A stretch of 64,000 nt of DNA from Stenomitos frigidus ULC18 (GCF_003003795.1 NZ_PVWK01000117.1:32513-96512); one strand, 5' to 3'; shown: positions 28,409 through 38,399, counted from the first letter of the stretch. Numbers and translations: made by a program. Notes: a model not told the origin generated them from the letters alone.

Positions 28409-29026
28409 TTACGCTCCTTCCATCCAGGCAATGATGCCAAACACGATAAAGAGCAGTCCGCCTAGAGTTGTGATCAGCCTTTCTGAGAGATGTGCGGCGA
28501 GTAAGCGTCCGCCAACAACTGCGATCGCTGCGCAGATGGCATGACCTAAAATGGCACCGGCTGTAACACCCCAGGGATCATTTGCAGCAGCCAGTGCAAT
28601 TGTCGCAAACTGGGTGCGATCCCCCCACTCTCCCATAAACGTCAACGCAAACGCCTGTATAACAACCCCTCGTCGTGTCCCCTGTTTTGCGGCTACCGTA
28701 TCAGCCTGTTGAATGGTTTCTTCGGCTTCTTTCACCTCATCGCAAAGGGCATTGCTGGACATTTGCTTCGCGTCGTACAGCAACTTTAAGCCAAAGCCGA
28801 TAAACACCACGATCTCAGCGACATGCAGCAAGGCTTTGGGCAGCAGCGAAACGACCTGCCCCATCAAGACCGACAGCACAGTCATTGCTGCTAATGCGGC
28901 GATCGCCCCTATAAACACCAGACGACGAGAATGCCGCATTGCCAAAAGCATCGCGATAAAAAACGTTTTATCGCCCAGCTCCGACATCGTAATCAACAAT
29001 AATCCAGCCGTAAATGCTGTCAGCAT
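28409..29026 (-). CDS. TMEM165/GDT1-family cation exchanger (Mnx-like)
   Basis: 205 residues from ATG 29026 with GAGGAG 9 nt upstream. Two repeated halves carry the family signatures ELGDKT (16-21) and EWGDRTQF (~135), with about six TM helices and a charged cytoplasmic loop (KEAEETIQQADT) between them. In cyanobacteria Mnx moves Mn2+ (or Ca2+) into the thylakoid lumen in exchange for protons, protecting the cytoplasm and supplying photosystem II. Length matches. A 9-bp inverted repeat lies in its 5' leader. Confidence 0.92.
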   Translation of the reverse strand: MLTAFTAGLLLITMSELGDKTFFIAMLLAMRHSRRLVFIGAIAALAAMTVLSVLMGQVVSLLPKALLHVAEIVVFIGFGLKLLYDAKQMSSNALCDEVKEAEETIQQADTVAAKQGTRRGVVIQAFALTFMGEWGDRTQFATIALAAANDPWGVTAGAILGHAICAAIAVVGGRLLAAHLSERLITTLGGLLFIVFGIIAWMEGA

Positions 29027-29497
29027 TTCATCAAACTCCTCAGATTTTTGCTATCTAAGTGAGCTTGATGAGAACTGCAATAGCTTCACCAAGCTCACAA
29101 CTCATGTGAACTTAGTGAAGGTCTCGCTTGCAAACAGCAGTCAGCGGTCAGCCTTCAACACTCAGCTTTGGAAATGATTCAATCATCAAAGCTGAGCGCT
29201 AAAAGTTGAGTACTAAAAACTTTTTGTCATCTGAGCCAGGCTCATCGCCAGTATGTTGACTCAAATGGGCTGGCGGTACACCAGCAGCTACTCCCCTTCG
29301 GACACTACTATTGTACCAGGACACTTGCGCAAAAGCTGTCGAAGTTCGCCTCCTAGCCCCCAAGATTGGGGGAACTGAGCTTATTAAAGCCCCCAGAATA
29401 TAGTCCTTACCGGGCATACAAGAAAGGGGGTTTGGGGGCAAATGCGTAAGTCCTATGTACAAGTGATCCATAGTGTAAGAAACCGGGGAAAGACTGA
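29027..29497. other. Intergenic leader and repeat region
   Basis: A GTGAGCTTG / CAAGCTCAC stem (29059-29067 and 29090-29098) lies in the GDT1 leader. A short AGCGGTCAGC repeat is at 29136. A GCCCCCAAG/TTGGGGG repeat lies near 29357. No gene supported. Confidence 0.45.
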
Positions 29498-31261
29498 TTA
29501 TTCTGGCACTTGCCAGACGCGAGCAGCCGGTAGGATGGGCTGAAGTGTACCGCGAGATCGCTCTAGTGCCACTCTGAGCGGTTTTGAAGGACGGAAGGCA
29601 AAGATGGTAGAACCGTCTGTTTGTGATGCGAATGATTGAGTTGCAACCCAATTGACATTTTGGCTTAGTAGCAGCATCCGCACATTGGGATGCAACCGAT
29701 AGCTCAGTGAAATCAAGTCGCCGAGGTTGGTAAAATCATCGCCACGATCGCTCAGAAGCAGCGGCGACGGTGCAGCGTTAAGGCGATCAGCAACGGCCGC
29801 GTTAAAGTAGCTCGGTACGTTGTGCCACCACGTAAAGGAGGCTGCGCTCACCGTGCAGGATGCAAGGCTGGCAGTAAAGAGAGTGAGCAAAACGAGCCGC
29901 CAAAACCAACGGTTGAGAAACGTCAGAGTATAGGGCGTGAGACGCCAAAAGCGGGAAGATCCAGTCCGCTGAGGTTTACTGCTGAGGTAATGGGGCTTTG
30001 GTGAAAGCCTCTTTGCCAAAAAGTAAGCGACCGCCAACTGCACGCCGGGATAGCAGGAGATCAAGTAGCGACTCACCGCCGATCGCTTGCTGCCCAGCAC
30101 AAGATCAGGCAGTGCCAGCCCCAAAAAGGGTACCACCGTCGACGTCCACACGAAGAGCGAGATCCCGCGATCGCAGCGTCGGTAAAGCGTGTAGAACGCC
30201 AGCACAATCAGCACCACAATGGGGACTCGCAGTACAAACGTCCAGAGATTGTCAAAGCCAACATCCAGATCAAAAAATAAGGCTGTAAAGCTGAGTGTCC
30301 ACAGCTTGACCAGGTAATCTGAACCCGGCACATTTGCGGCCCAGTTGGTTGTGTTGAGGGTGCGCTGGAAGCCCGTTAACATCACAAACAGCCATGGCGC
30401 GTAAAGGAGACCAGCGATCGCCAGCGCCAGCCAGAACTGAAGGATGCTTTGACGACTTGTCTGTCTGTGAGTGCCTATGACCAGAATGATGTAAACCGCA
30501 TGACCGATGAGCGTCAAGGCAAAAAAAGGGTGAGTGTATAAACCCAGCGTGACTGCCAGGGCATATAAACCCCAGTGTTTCCAGACAGTAGGTGGGCGTT
30601 TGAGCACGTCACGCGAACAAACTTTTTGGATGCCAGACAGCCGAATGGCTCGCAGCAGTAAGTAGTGACTGGCGATCACGGCGAGTGTCAGCAAGCTATA
30701 CTGCCGCGCCGTTTGAGCAAACAACAGGTCAAACGGAGAAAGAGCCAGAAAGACCGTCGCCAACAGTGCCGCCGCTTGAGAAGCAAATAGTTCCCAGGCG
30801 AGGGCGTACATGAAGGGTAGTGATAGCAGGCTCAGCAGCACTGGGAGCAGTCGCGATGCCGTGAGTGGGCTGCCAAAGATCGCTTGCATTGGTGCGCCCA
30901 ACGCCTGAACCCAAAAGCGATCGAGCAAAAAATAGAGCGGTGGATGCTGCGGATCTTCCAGTGCTAGCGATCGTACGGTGTCGGCTGGAGTGCTGCCTGG
31001 TTTGATCTGTTGGAACCGCAGTAAGTCTTTCGCTGAAAAGACCTGGTTCTGGAAAATCTCCTGACCAATTTCTTGCACCGTGTAGCCAGAAGCTCGCAGT
31101 GACGTATACACTTCGTCATGCCAATACACTTTATGGTTCAAGTTGACGAAGCGAAAGACAACTCCTACAACAAGCAGGAAAATGACCAACCAGTGTAACC
31201 AGGCAGGAGACAGCGGACGACCTGGGTCAACCTGGCTCAGCGATGCTGTCTGACGGAACAT
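29498..31261 (-). CDS. Glycosyltransferase family 39 membrane protein
   Basis: 587 residues from ATG 31261; the ORF reaches 31309 but would overlap the ABC ATPase gene. About 11-12 TM helices. The first large loop holds VYWHDEVYTSLRASGY, where the acidic pair is the ArnT/PMT-type catalytic region, and DPQHPPLYFLLDRFW. The C-terminal part has an extracytoplasmic domain (SDRGDDFTNLGDL). It would move a sugar from a lipid-phosphate donor outside the membrane; acceptor unknown. It starts 8 bp after the ABC ATPase gene end, so may be co-transcribed. Confidence 0.88.
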   Translation of the reverse strand: MFRQTASLSQVDPGRPLSPAWLHWLVIFLLVVGVVFRFVNLNHKVYWHDEVYTSLRASGYTVQEIGQEIFQNQVFSAKDLLRFQQIKPGSTPADTVRSLALEDPQHPPLYFLLDRFWVQALGAPMQAIFGSPLTASRLLPVLLSLLSLPFMYALAWELFASQAAALLATVFLALSPFDLLFAQTARQYSLLTLAVIASHYLLLRAIRLSGIQKVCSRDVLKRPPTVWKHWGLYALAVTLGLYTHPFFALTLIGHAVYIILVIGTHRQTSRQSILQFWLALAIAGLLYAPWLFVMLTGFQRTLNTTNWAANVPGSDYLVKLWTLSFTALFFDLDVGFDNLWTFVLRVPIVVLIVLAFYTLYRRCDRGISLFVWTSTVVPFLGLALPDLVLGSKRSAVSRYLISCYPGVQLAVAYFLAKRLSPKPHYLSSKPQRTGSSRFWRLTPYTLTFLNRWFWRLVLLTLFTASLASCTVSAASFTWWHNVPSYFNAAVADRLNAAPSPLLLSDRGDDFTNLGDLISLSYRLHPNVRMLLLSQNVNWVATQSFASQTDGSTIFAFRPSKPLRVALERSRGTLQPILPAARVWQVPE

Positions 31262-31269
31262 CCCAACCT

Positions 31270-32004
31270 CTAAAGCATCTTTTCGAGGAACTGCTTGGCA
31301 CGATCGCACTGTGGATTAGTGAAAAACGTGTCGGGTTCTGCATCTTCGGCTAAACAACCTTCATTGAGAAACCAGATGCGATCGGCAACTTCACGCGCAA
31401 AGCCCATTTCGTGGGTCACGATCGCCATCGTCATTCCCGTTTTTGCTAAGCCTTTCATTACTTCCAACACTTCTTGCACCATTTCGGGGTCTAGTGCAGA
31501 GGTCGGTTCATCGAACAAAATCACGTCGGGTTTCATTGCCAGAGCACGGGCGATCGCGACTCGTTGCTTTTGCCCGCCAGAAAGCCGGGACGGGTAAACG
31601 TCCGCCTTCTCCTGCAACCCGACTTTTTCCAGCAGTTCTATGCCCAGTTGCTTAGCTTCGTCAGAGGACAGCTTTGAGACTTTAATCGGTGCATAGGTCA
31701 CGTTTTGCAGTACGGTCATGTGCGGAAACAGGTTGAACTGCTGAAACACCATGCCCAAATGTTGACGCACGTTTGAGATGTTGGTCTTGGGCGCTGTAAT
31801 ATCCTCGCCTTTAAAGTAAATATGTCCTTGAGTCGGTGTTTCCAGCAGATTCATGCAGCGCAGCAGCGTCGATTTCCCACAGCCAGACGGCCCAATCACC
31901 GCCACCACTTCACCCTGGCGGATTTCGGTGGAAATATCTTTCAGCACATCCAGCTTGCCAAAGGACTTAAACAGCCCTTCCGTTTTAATAATGGTTTCAC
32001 TCAC
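31270..32004 (-). CDS. glnQ: Polar amino acid ABC transporter ATPase (GlnQ-like)
   Basis: 244 residues from ATG 32004. Walker [13 protein letters not shown]-loop [17 protein letters not shown], signature [16 protein letters not shown] and Walker [15 protein letters not shown], then the His switch [11 protein letters not shown]. The GlnQ/HisP subfamily features are clear. Energises uptake with the permease and binding protein just upstream. Symbol given by family similarity only. Confidence 0.94.
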   Translation of the reverse strand: MSETIIKTEGLFKSFGKLDVLKDISTEIRQGEVVAVIGPSGCGKSTLLRCMNLLETPTQGHIYFKGEDITAPKTNISNVRQHLGMVFQQFNLFPHMTVLQNVTYAPIKVSKLSSDEAKQLGIELLEKVGLQEKADVYPSRLSGGQKQRVAIARALAMKPDVILFDEPTSALDPEMVQEVLEVMKGLAKTGMTMAIVTHEMGFAREVADRIWFLNEGCLAEDAEPDTFFTNPQCDRAKQFLEKML

Positions 32005-32083
32005 GGCTTTAAACTCCTGATCTAAATAGTTTAAGCGTAACGTCTGCTACTAGGATGGCGCACCGATCGCACGGATTACTGCG

Positions 32084-32995
32084 TCATTCGCTACGTCTTA
32101 GCCGTGTTTCGAGTAGACTGGCGGCGTAAGTCAGCCCCATGACTAAAACGTAGTAGATCAAGCCAGCAAACAGCAGCGGCTCAAAATAGATGTACTTGTT
32201 GGCACCGACAATTTGTGCAGCGCGAAGAATTTCCACAACGCCAATGGTGGAAACCAGCGAAGAATCTTTCAGCAAACTGATGGTTTCGTTCACCAGAGCT
32301 GGCAGAATGTTTTTCAACGCTTGCGGCATAATCACATCCCACATCAGCCGCCAGTAGGGGACGCCCAACGACAGTGAGGCTTCTGCTTGTCCTTTATCCA
32401 CAGCCTGAATGCCTGCCCGAATGGTTTCAGACATATACGCGCCAGAGTTGAGCGTAAAGGTCAGCACGCCTGCCTGATAGGGCGTGATGTTGTAACCCGT
32501 CAACTGTGGGGTCGCGAAGTAGACCAGCGACAACTGCAACAGCAGCGGTGTACCCCGAAAAATGGTGGTATAGATAAACGAAAACCATTGGAGCGGCTTG
32601 ACACCCGAAATTTTGCAGAGGGAGAGCGCGGAAGCCCACACCAGACCCAGCAGCACAGACGAAATGGTGAAAATGAGGGTGACGGGGATGCCTGCCAGAA
32701 TAAAGGGAATATCTGGGGCGATGCGTCTAAAATCGAGATCGAAACCGCCTTTGCTGGCAGGGGCATCAGTGGGCGGCGGCGGTGCCTGGGCGACGATCGT
32801 AGTCTTCTGATCATTCGTAGCAATGCTTTCAATGGCAGTTGTAGCACTTTGCGCGATCGACGGCAGCGGTTGTGCCACCAGATGACCTGCCAGCAGAATC
32901 ACTAGGAAGGTTTGGAGGGCAACGATCGCCCAGCGCGATCGCAGGTGGGTTAAAACAGGGAATCTCACAGCACGTTTATTGAAGCGTAGGAACAT
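32084..32995 (-). CDS. Polar amino acid ABC transporter permease with unusual N-terminal extension
   Basis: 303 residues from ATG 32995. The permease core (from about DLDFRRIAPDIPFILAGIP, residue ~90) has five TM helices and the EAA loop GQAEASLSLGVPYWRL, of the HisM/GlnP type. Ahead of it are ~85 extra residues: a basic start, a hydrophobic segment ending in VAQPLPSIAQS that looks like a cleavable signal, and an Ala/Pro linker (VAQAPPPPTDAPASKGG). Standard permeases lack this. Sits between the SBP and ATPase genes. Confidence 0.9.
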   Translation of the reverse strand: MFLRFNKRAVRFPVLTHLRSRWAIVALQTFLVILLAGHLVAQPLPSIAQSATTAIESIATNDQKTTIVAQAPPPPTDAPASKGGFDLDFRRIAPDIPFILAGIPVTLIFTISSVLLGLVWASALSLCKISGVKPLQWFSFIYTTIFRGTPLLLQLSLVYFATPQLTGYNITPYQAGVLTFTLNSGAYMSETIRAGIQAVDKGQAEASLSLGVPYWRLMWDVIMPQALKNILPALVNETISLLKDSSLVSTIGVVEILRAAQIVGANKYIYFEPLLFAGLIYYVLVMGLTYAASLLETRLRRSE

Positions 32996-33048
32996 AAATG
33001 CCTTTCAATGCAGCAGACAACAGGGCAAACGAGGGACATAAACAACTG

Positions 33049-33086
33049 CTTCTGTAGGGACGTTACATGTAACGTCCCTACAGAAG
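33049..33086. repeat. 38-bp perfect palindrome
   Basis: CTTCTGTAGGGACGTTAC and its reverse complement around a central ATGT-type dyad; the full 38 bp read the same on both strands. It sits between the SBP and permease genes. Related GTAGGGACGT/ACGTCCCTAC hairpins are at 8819-8854 and 38446-38473. Confidence 0.8.
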
Positions 33087-33120
33087 GCACGAACAGCGTT
33101 GAACTATCCCTGTAAGATGA

Positions 33121-33996
33121 CTAGGGAGATTTTTTGGGCGAAGGCGACATGGCACCAGAGGGTGACATAGAGCCAGACGGTGATGGCGATGGCGATGGCG
33201 GGACACTGGTGGCGAACCATTTCGCCGCAAGGGTTTTGATTTCACCACTCGCTTTCATTTTTTCTAGCGCCTTGTTGAAATCAGCAACCAGCGGCGACCC
33301 CTTAGGAAACGCAACGGCAGAACCAGAGGGGCCTTCGGGTGGAATGACGTTAAAGACCAGATCGCTATTGGAATCGGTAAAGCCTTTTGCAACCGTATCT
33401 TCAACGATCGCGGCATCAATGCGCTTGGATTTGATTTCCTGAATGATATCAGGCACTTTGTTGAGTTGCTTGACCTTCATACCAGACACTTTTTCGGCAA
33501 TCTTTTTCGCATCGCCTTCCTGAATCGAACCCAACTGCACGCCTACCGTCTTGCCTGCGAGATCTTTCGTCGTCTTCAGATTGCTTGTCTTCAGCGCGAT
33601 GATAGTGTTTTTGGCATCGTAGTAGATGGTCGAGAAATCAACGTTCTTCTGGCGTTCGGGTGTGGGTGTCATGCCCGCCATGACAAAATCAGCCCGCTTC
33701 GCTTGCAATGCAGGCACTAGGCCATTAAAGTCCGATTCGCTAATCTTCAATTCGTAGCCCAATTCAGCTGCAATTTTAGTGGCAATCTCCACATCAAAGC
33801 CAACGATTTTACGCTCACCGCTGGCAGTGTCATAGAACTCATAGGGTGGATAGTCAGGCGATGTCACCATCGTCAGCACCTTTTTGCCGCTGCTTGAGGT
33901 AGGCGATTGCCCTGGTTGGGGTGGTTCGCAGCTTGCCAGTGCGCTGACAGCAACGGTTGTTGTCAATAACAGTGTTAAAAGCGATCGACGTTTCAT
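33121..33996 (-). CDS. Polar amino acid ABC transporter substrate-binding lipoprotein
   Basis: 291 residues from ATG 33996 with AAGGA ~8 nt upstream. The signal peptide ends in a lipobox (ALASC), predicting lipidation. SBP family 3 fold: TSPDYPPYEFYD, GFDVEIATKIAAELGYELKI, MAGMTPTPERQKNVDFS and KTVGVQLGSIQEGDAKK. The last ~28 residues are Pro/Ser-rich (PPSPSPSPSGS). Captures an amino acid for the permease and ATPase downstream. Ligand unknown. Confidence 0.92.
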   Translation of the reverse strand: MKRRSLLTLLLTTTVAVSALASCEPPQPGQSPTSSSGKKVLTMVTSPDYPPYEFYDTASGERKIVGFDVEIATKIAAELGYELKISESDFNGLVPALQAKRADFVMAGMTPTPERQKNVDFSTIYYDAKNTIIALKTSNLKTTKDLAGKTVGVQLGSIQEGDAKKIAEKVSGMKVKQLNKVPDIIQEIKSKRIDAAIVEDTVAKGFTDSNSDLVFNVIPPEGPSGSAVAFPKGSPLVADFNKALEKMKASGEIKTLAAKWFATSVPPSPSPSPSGSMSPSGAMSPSPKKSP

Positions 33997-34166
33997 CAAA
34001 TTTTTTCCTTATCAAAGAGTCGTATGGGCGTTCAAGGGTCTGTCAATCTATCAGGCAAATTTCACACGATCGTGGCAGCTTGCAAAGCCCCTGGCATAAT
34101 TCTTAGCGTCACAAATAGCCTCAGCCAAACTTTAAACCAGGGGCGAGTGTGCCTTAAAGAGACGGC

Positions 34167-35891
34167 CTAGAACACAAAGGTTGTGCGGATGACACCAATC
34201 ACAGCATCTGGGTTGCGATCGTCGTGGTTAGGAGCCGTTAGCCAGATCACACCGGGCGTAATCGAAATATTGTCTGTTAGCTGATAACGGTAGAACGCTT
34301 CGATGTGGTAGCCTGTGCTGCGATCTTCACGTTGCCCAGCAGGAAGCCCGATCGCGCTTGCAAACGCTGCGTTGCTTGTACCGGTTAGCCGTGGCTGCAT
34401 CCCAAAGACAATGCCGCCGAGGTTGCCTTTTTTGCCCAAGTCAGGAAAGGCAAGATCGATCGAAAAGTTCCAGATATCGGCATCGCCTTTAGTGCCTGAG
34501 CCCAGTGCGCGTGCTTGGGTCAGCCCCACCCAACCGCCGATTTCAAACCAACTCGTGATGCGATAGTCCAGTTGGACGCTATAGCCATTGCCGATCACTG
34601 GCCCCGCTCCCAGTATTTTTGCGGCGTTGCTGCCAGCCAGCGTATCCACCCCAAACTGTGGCGAGTAAGAGTTGATGTAAAAGAAGCCCAGCTTGAACGT
34701 ACCGGAGTAAAAGATTAGGTGAGCAAAGGCGCTATAGCCTGCCTTAAAGAGCCCAAGCTGAGGGTTGTTGGGGCTATCGCCTTCACCCTGATAACCAAAG
34801 TCAAACTGGAAATTAGGGCTAATGGCATAGTTGACGGCAACGCCCGCCTGGTTGCCGATCGGGAACCAAACCGGATCAATTTGGGCGAAATTTGACGGCG
34901 ATCCCGTTGCCTGGTCATTGAACGGAGTGATGGGATCAGTGACGATCGAGGGGTCGATCGTGTTTGCATCTACAAACACCGTCAGTTTCTCGCCCACCGG
35001 AAAGCGATACTGCAAGCGGTTGATCGTCACATTGCTGTTAGAACTCGTGCTGGTAGCCAAAAAACGCGTTTCGTCAGACAAGTCACTGGTGGCCCTACCC
35101 ACTGGCGACACGCCAAACACGTCACCCACATCAAACTTCCGCAAGTTTGTGGCTTGCAGTCGCGTTCGCAGTCGATCTTTGCCGGTGAAGCTCGTGTCAA
35201 GGTCGAGACGGAGACGGTAGCCAATGGCTGCGTTATTCCGTGGGCCAGCACTATCACCAAAGGCATCGGCAAGATAGGTGATCAACTCTGTGCCGACTTT
35301 CGTGGTAGTTGAAAACTGCTGCTTCTCTAGAGTCGCAGTACGGGCTTCAAGCGCGCCCACACGACCCCGTAGAGTCGCAAGCTCGGCAGCAAATTCTTCC
35401 TGGAGCTTTTGCAGTGCTAGCAAATCTTCTTTTTTAACGAGATCAGCAGTGCCAGCAGCAATGAGTTCATTAATGCGATCCATGCAGGCATTGAGCCCAG
35501 CCGCAAATTCGTAACGGGTCAGCGCACGGTTGCCGCGATAAGTTTTGTCGGGGTAGCCAACAATGCAGCCATAGCGCTCGACCAGCGATTGCAGCGCCTG
35601 AAAAGCCCAGTCAGTCGGCTTTACATCCGTCAATTGAGACACAGAGGTGACTTGATCCACCTCAGCGATCGACGCATCGGCCTCTTGCAACGCTGTAACT
35701 GCCTCAAGCGATGGCTCTGGACTAAGGGATTTGGCCGTCTGGCTGACTGCTGCCGATGACTTTAAAGCCGCATTCGGGCGAGTCGTACGTTCTGGCAGCT
35801 TTACATCAGCCAAGGCTGTTTGCTCAAGCAGCAGCCCACTACCCATCAGCGCCACGCTAGCACCCAGGGCGCTCAACAAAAACTTCTTCAT
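34167..35891 (-). CDS. Iron uptake porin (SLH-OprB type)
   Basis: 574 residues from ATG 35891; a GTG at 35903 would add four. Signal peptide (LLSALGASVALMGSGLLL), then an SLH domain (DVKPTDWAFQALQSLVERYG and RALTRYEFAAGLNACMDRI), a coiled coil (~150-190, LRGRVGALEARTATLEKQQ) and a C-terminal beta-barrel ending in TTFVF, a typical outer-membrane terminal strand. Cyanobacterial outer-membrane porins of this class are implicated in iron/inorganic ion uptake. No Fur box is evident upstream. Confidence 0.92.
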   Translation of the reverse strand: MKKFLLSALGASVALMGSGLLLEQTALADVKLPERTTRPNAALKSSAAVSQTAKSLSPEPSLEAVTALQEADASIAEVDQVTSVSQLTDVKPTDWAFQALQSLVERYGCIVGYPDKTYRGNRALTRYEFAAGLNACMDRINELIAAGTADLVKKEDLLALQKLQEEFAAELATLRGRVGALEARTATLEKQQFSTTTKVGTELITYLADAFGDSAGPRNNAAIGYRLRLDLDTSFTGKDRLRTRLQATNLRKFDVGDVFGVSPVGRATSDLSDETRFLATSTSSNSNVTINRLQYRFPVGEKLTVFVDANTIDPSIVTDPITPFNDQATGSPSNFAQIDPVWFPIGNQAGVAVNYAISPNFQFDFGYQGEGDSPNNPQLGLFKAGYSAFAHLIFYSGTFKLGFFYINSYSPQFGVDTLAGSNAAKILGAGPVIGNGYSVQLDYRITSWFEIGGWVGLTQARALGSGTKGDADIWNFSIDLAFPDLGKKGNLGGIVFGMQPRLTGTSNAAFASAIGLPAGQREDRSTGYHIEAFYRYQLTDNISITPGVIWLTAPNHDDRNPDAVIGVIRTTFVF

Positions 35892-36208
35892 ATGTTGTCT
35901 CACTCACACCACAAAAACAGTTGATTAGCAAACACCGTCTCATTCAGGTCGGCTGATGACTAAAACTTCTGATGACTCATAGAAAGCATCACGAACGCAG
36001 AGCAAGCGCGCTCAGTAACCTTTTATTAAACACACAAACCCGATCGCCAGACACGTTTTTGCGAAATGTAACCAACTAGCAGGGCGAAACTTGTCAAAGC
36101 TTCCTAACTCAAACAAATTTGACATCAGAACCGAGAACCCTATGATTAAAAAGCTTGCACCACAAGAGATCTGTTAGATTTGATCACTTTTCAACGAAAT
36201 CACGACTC
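35892..36208. other. Divergent promoter region porin/kinase
   Basis: About 317 bp between divergent genes. No repeat or clear consensus promoter could be assigned. Confidence 0.4.
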
Positions 36209-37744
36209 ATGACTGATGCTCTTCTTCCTGCTCTCATTCAACAGATGACGGCACCAGCGTTCTATCCTCATCCTGTCAAGGAGCCGATTCAATGCATTCA
36301 AACTCATATTTCTTATGTCTTACTAACGGGCGACTATGCCTACAAAGTAAAGAAGCCAATGAACTTTGGCTTTCTTGACTTCTCAACGCTAGAGAAACGA
36401 CAGCATTTTTGTGCCGAAGAATTACGCCTGAACCAGCGCGGTGCCGCAGCCTTGTACCTGGACGTTAGCCCCATCACTCAAGTAGGCGATCGCTTTCAGC
36501 TAGGCGGCATCGGTGATGCAGTTGAGTACACCGTCAAGATGCGTCAGTTTCCACAGTCCAGCTTATTTACAGAACTGTTCGATCGCGGCGAGTTGACGGC
36601 ATCGCTACTGGAGCAGTTAGCACGAGTGCTGGCAAACTTTCACGCTCAAGCAGCAACCAATGACTACATCCGCAGTTTTGGCACTGTCGAAAACATTCGG
36701 CTTGCGATCGACGAAAACTACGACCAGACGGCCCAATACGTCGGTGGCCCGCAAACCCAGCAGCAGTTAGACGAAACGCGCCAGTACACCGATCGCCTAT
36801 TCGCGGAACAGCAAGCCCTTTTTAACAGCCGCATCGAACACAATTGGATTCGGGAATGCCACGGCGACGTGCATCTACGCAATATTGCTCTCTGGCAAGA
36901 AAAAATCTGGCTGTTTGACTGTATCGAGTTCAACGAGCCGTTTCGGTTTGTCGATGTCATGTTCGACATTGCGTACATCATCATGGATCTGGATGCGCGC
37001 GATCGCCGCGATCTCAGCAATCTGTTCCTTAATGCTTACATTGAGCAAACCGGCGACTGGGAAGGCTTACAGGTGTTGCCTCTGTACCTTAGCCGTCAAT
37101 CCTACGTGCGGGCTAAAGTCACCTCCTTTTTGTTGAGCGATCCATCTGTCCCAGAGCCCGTCAAACAAGAGGCTGCTGCCACTGCGGCTCGCTACTACCG
37201 CCTGGCGTGGGAATATACACAACCACAGAAAGGACGCTTGATTTTGATGGCAGGTTTATCTGGTTCTGGCAAAAGCACTACAGCCCGCCATCTAGCCCAA
37301 ACGCTGGGAGGCATTCAAATTCGCTCTGATGCGGTTCGTAAACATCTGGCAGGCATTCCTTTAGACACCCCAGGCAGCGATGATCTCTATACCGCCGCGA
37401 TGACACAAAAGACGTACGATCGGCTCTTACAACTCGGCATCACTCTGGCAACCCAGGGTTACACAGTGATTCTCGATGCCAAGTACGATCGACAACCGCT
37501 GAGACAAGCCGCGATCGCGCAAGCCGCCGCACACCACTTACCGCTGCAAATTCTCTACTGCACAGCACCGCTACCCGTTCTACAAGAACGCCTACAGCAA
37601 CGCCACGACGATATTTCTGATGCCACGGCTGACCTGTTACCACAGCAACGTATGGACACGTTTGGCAACGATGAGCAACCCTACATTACGACGTTAGACA
37701 CAACGCAAGACCTGAAAGCACAATTAGATCAGGCAGCAGGCTGA
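36209..37744 (+). CDS. Aminoglycoside phosphotransferase-like kinase fused to AAA ATPase
   Basis: 511 residues from ATG 36209 (ORF reaches 36155). The N-terminal ~330 residues are an APH/eukaryotic-like kinase domain: H218-G-D220 in ECHGDVHLRNIALW is the catalytic loop, and LFDCIEFNEPFRFVDV holds the metal Asp. The C-terminal ~165 residues are a zeta-toxin/ChvE-type P-loop kinase with GLSGSGKS (~349-356) and RSDAVRKHLAG. This two-kinase architecture is widespread in bacteria; substrates are unknown and real aminoglycoside resistance is not expected. Confidence 0.88.
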   Translation: MTDALLPALIQQMTAPAFYPHPVKEPIQCIQTHISYVLLTGDYAYKVKKPMNFGFLDFSTLEKRQHFCAEELRLNQRGAAALYLDVSPITQVGDRFQLGGIGDAVEYTVKMRQFPQSSLFTELFDRGELTASLLEQLARVLANFHAQAATNDYIRSFGTVENIRLAIDENYDQTAQYVGGPQTQQQLDETRQYTDRLFAEQQALFNSRIEHNWIRECHGDVHLRNIALWQEKIWLFDCIEFNEPFRFVDVMFDIAYIIMDLDARDRRDLSNLFLNAYIEQTGDWEGLQVLPLYLSRQSYVRAKVTSFLLSDPSVPEPVKQEAAATAARYYRLAWEYTQPQKGRLILMAGLSGSGKSTTARHLAQTLGGIQIRSDAVRKHLAGIPLDTPGSDDLYTAAMTQKTYDRLLQLGITLATQGYTVILDAKYDRQPLRQAAIAQAAAHHLPLQILYCTAPLPVLQERLQQRHDDISDATADLLPQQRMDTFGNDEQPYITTLDTTQDLKAQLDQAAG

Positions 37745-38045
37745 AGGAGTTGTTGCTTCTAAAGCCCTAAAGCCTTTCAGGCGTACAAGAAAGAACAGAC
37801 AAGTTTTTTAGAATGAATCAGAAGGCAGGAGTCAAAATTAACTCAAAACTCTCTAGCTTGTCGGTGCAAAGCGTAGCCCAAAACTCAAAATATTTCCTAT
37901 CCTGCGGGAAGCCAACGCTACCGAAACGCGAAGCGTTTCTTGCATGCCTAAGGCTATACAAAACTCAAAACTTCCCTCACCCCTCACTCCTCACCCCTCA
38001 CTCCTCTCCCCTTACTTCCTTTCACCCACTCCCCACTGAGCAGCG
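37745..38045. repeat. Intergenic with CAAAACTC/CTCTAGCTTG repeats
   Basis: Contains ACTCAAAACTCTCTAGCTTG, GCAAAGCG, CCCAAAACTCAAAA (37840-37890) and later CAAAACTCAAAACTTCC followed by CCTCACTCCTCACCCC blocks. No gene supported. Confidence 0.6.
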
Positions 38046-38399
38046 ATGTCCAAAAAACCAGATTTCGACGTAGGCTTAGCGACTGGTGTGCAGTACTGGC
38101 TAGTGTTCATGCTTGGTTTAGCTGTGTTAGGGTACAGTCCCCTTCTCAGCATTACGTTTGGGGCGATCGGTGGCGTTGCCAGCGGGATCATTGCAGCATG
38201 GCTCAAGCCTAAAGCATCCTATGTGCCGACTAAAGCAGAGAAGCAGACAAAAGAAGAAGAAGAAGGAAAAGAGGTCACAACAGTTGTCGAACCAAAACGA
38301 CGATCCAGGTTTCGTAAATACGGTACTCCTGTCGCTCGTCGCCAGCATCAATCGCGCGGTCGCAGACACTTTGGTTGGCTGTTTCGTCGAAAAGTTTAG
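38046..38399 (+). CDS. Small membrane protein with basic tail
   Basis: 117 residues from ATG 38046. Two TM helices (GVQYWLVFMLGLAVLGY and LSITFGAIGGVASGIIAAWL) are followed by a highly charged cytoplasmic tail, first KAEKQTKEEEEGKE then Arg-rich (KRRSRFRKYG, RGRRHFGWLFRRK). Cyanobacterial conserved hypothetical by style; no family recognised. Monocistronic, followed by a GTCGGGACGT hairpin (38446-38473). Confidence 0.65.
   Translation: MSKKPDFDVGLATGVQYWLVFMLGLAVLGYSPLLSITFGAIGGVASGIIAAWLKPKASYVPTKAEKQTKEEEEGKEVTTVVEPKRRSRFRKYGTPVARRQHQSRGRRHFGWLFRRKV

Noticed and set aside
29027..29110. yybP-ykoY manganese riboswitch before the GDT1 gene
   Set aside because: Only a 9-bp stem is visible; the conserved riboswitch loops were not found.
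29199..29651. 150-aa minus-strand ORF
   Set aside because: Overlaps the C-terminus of the GT39 gene in another frame and repeat DNA; no family-like features.
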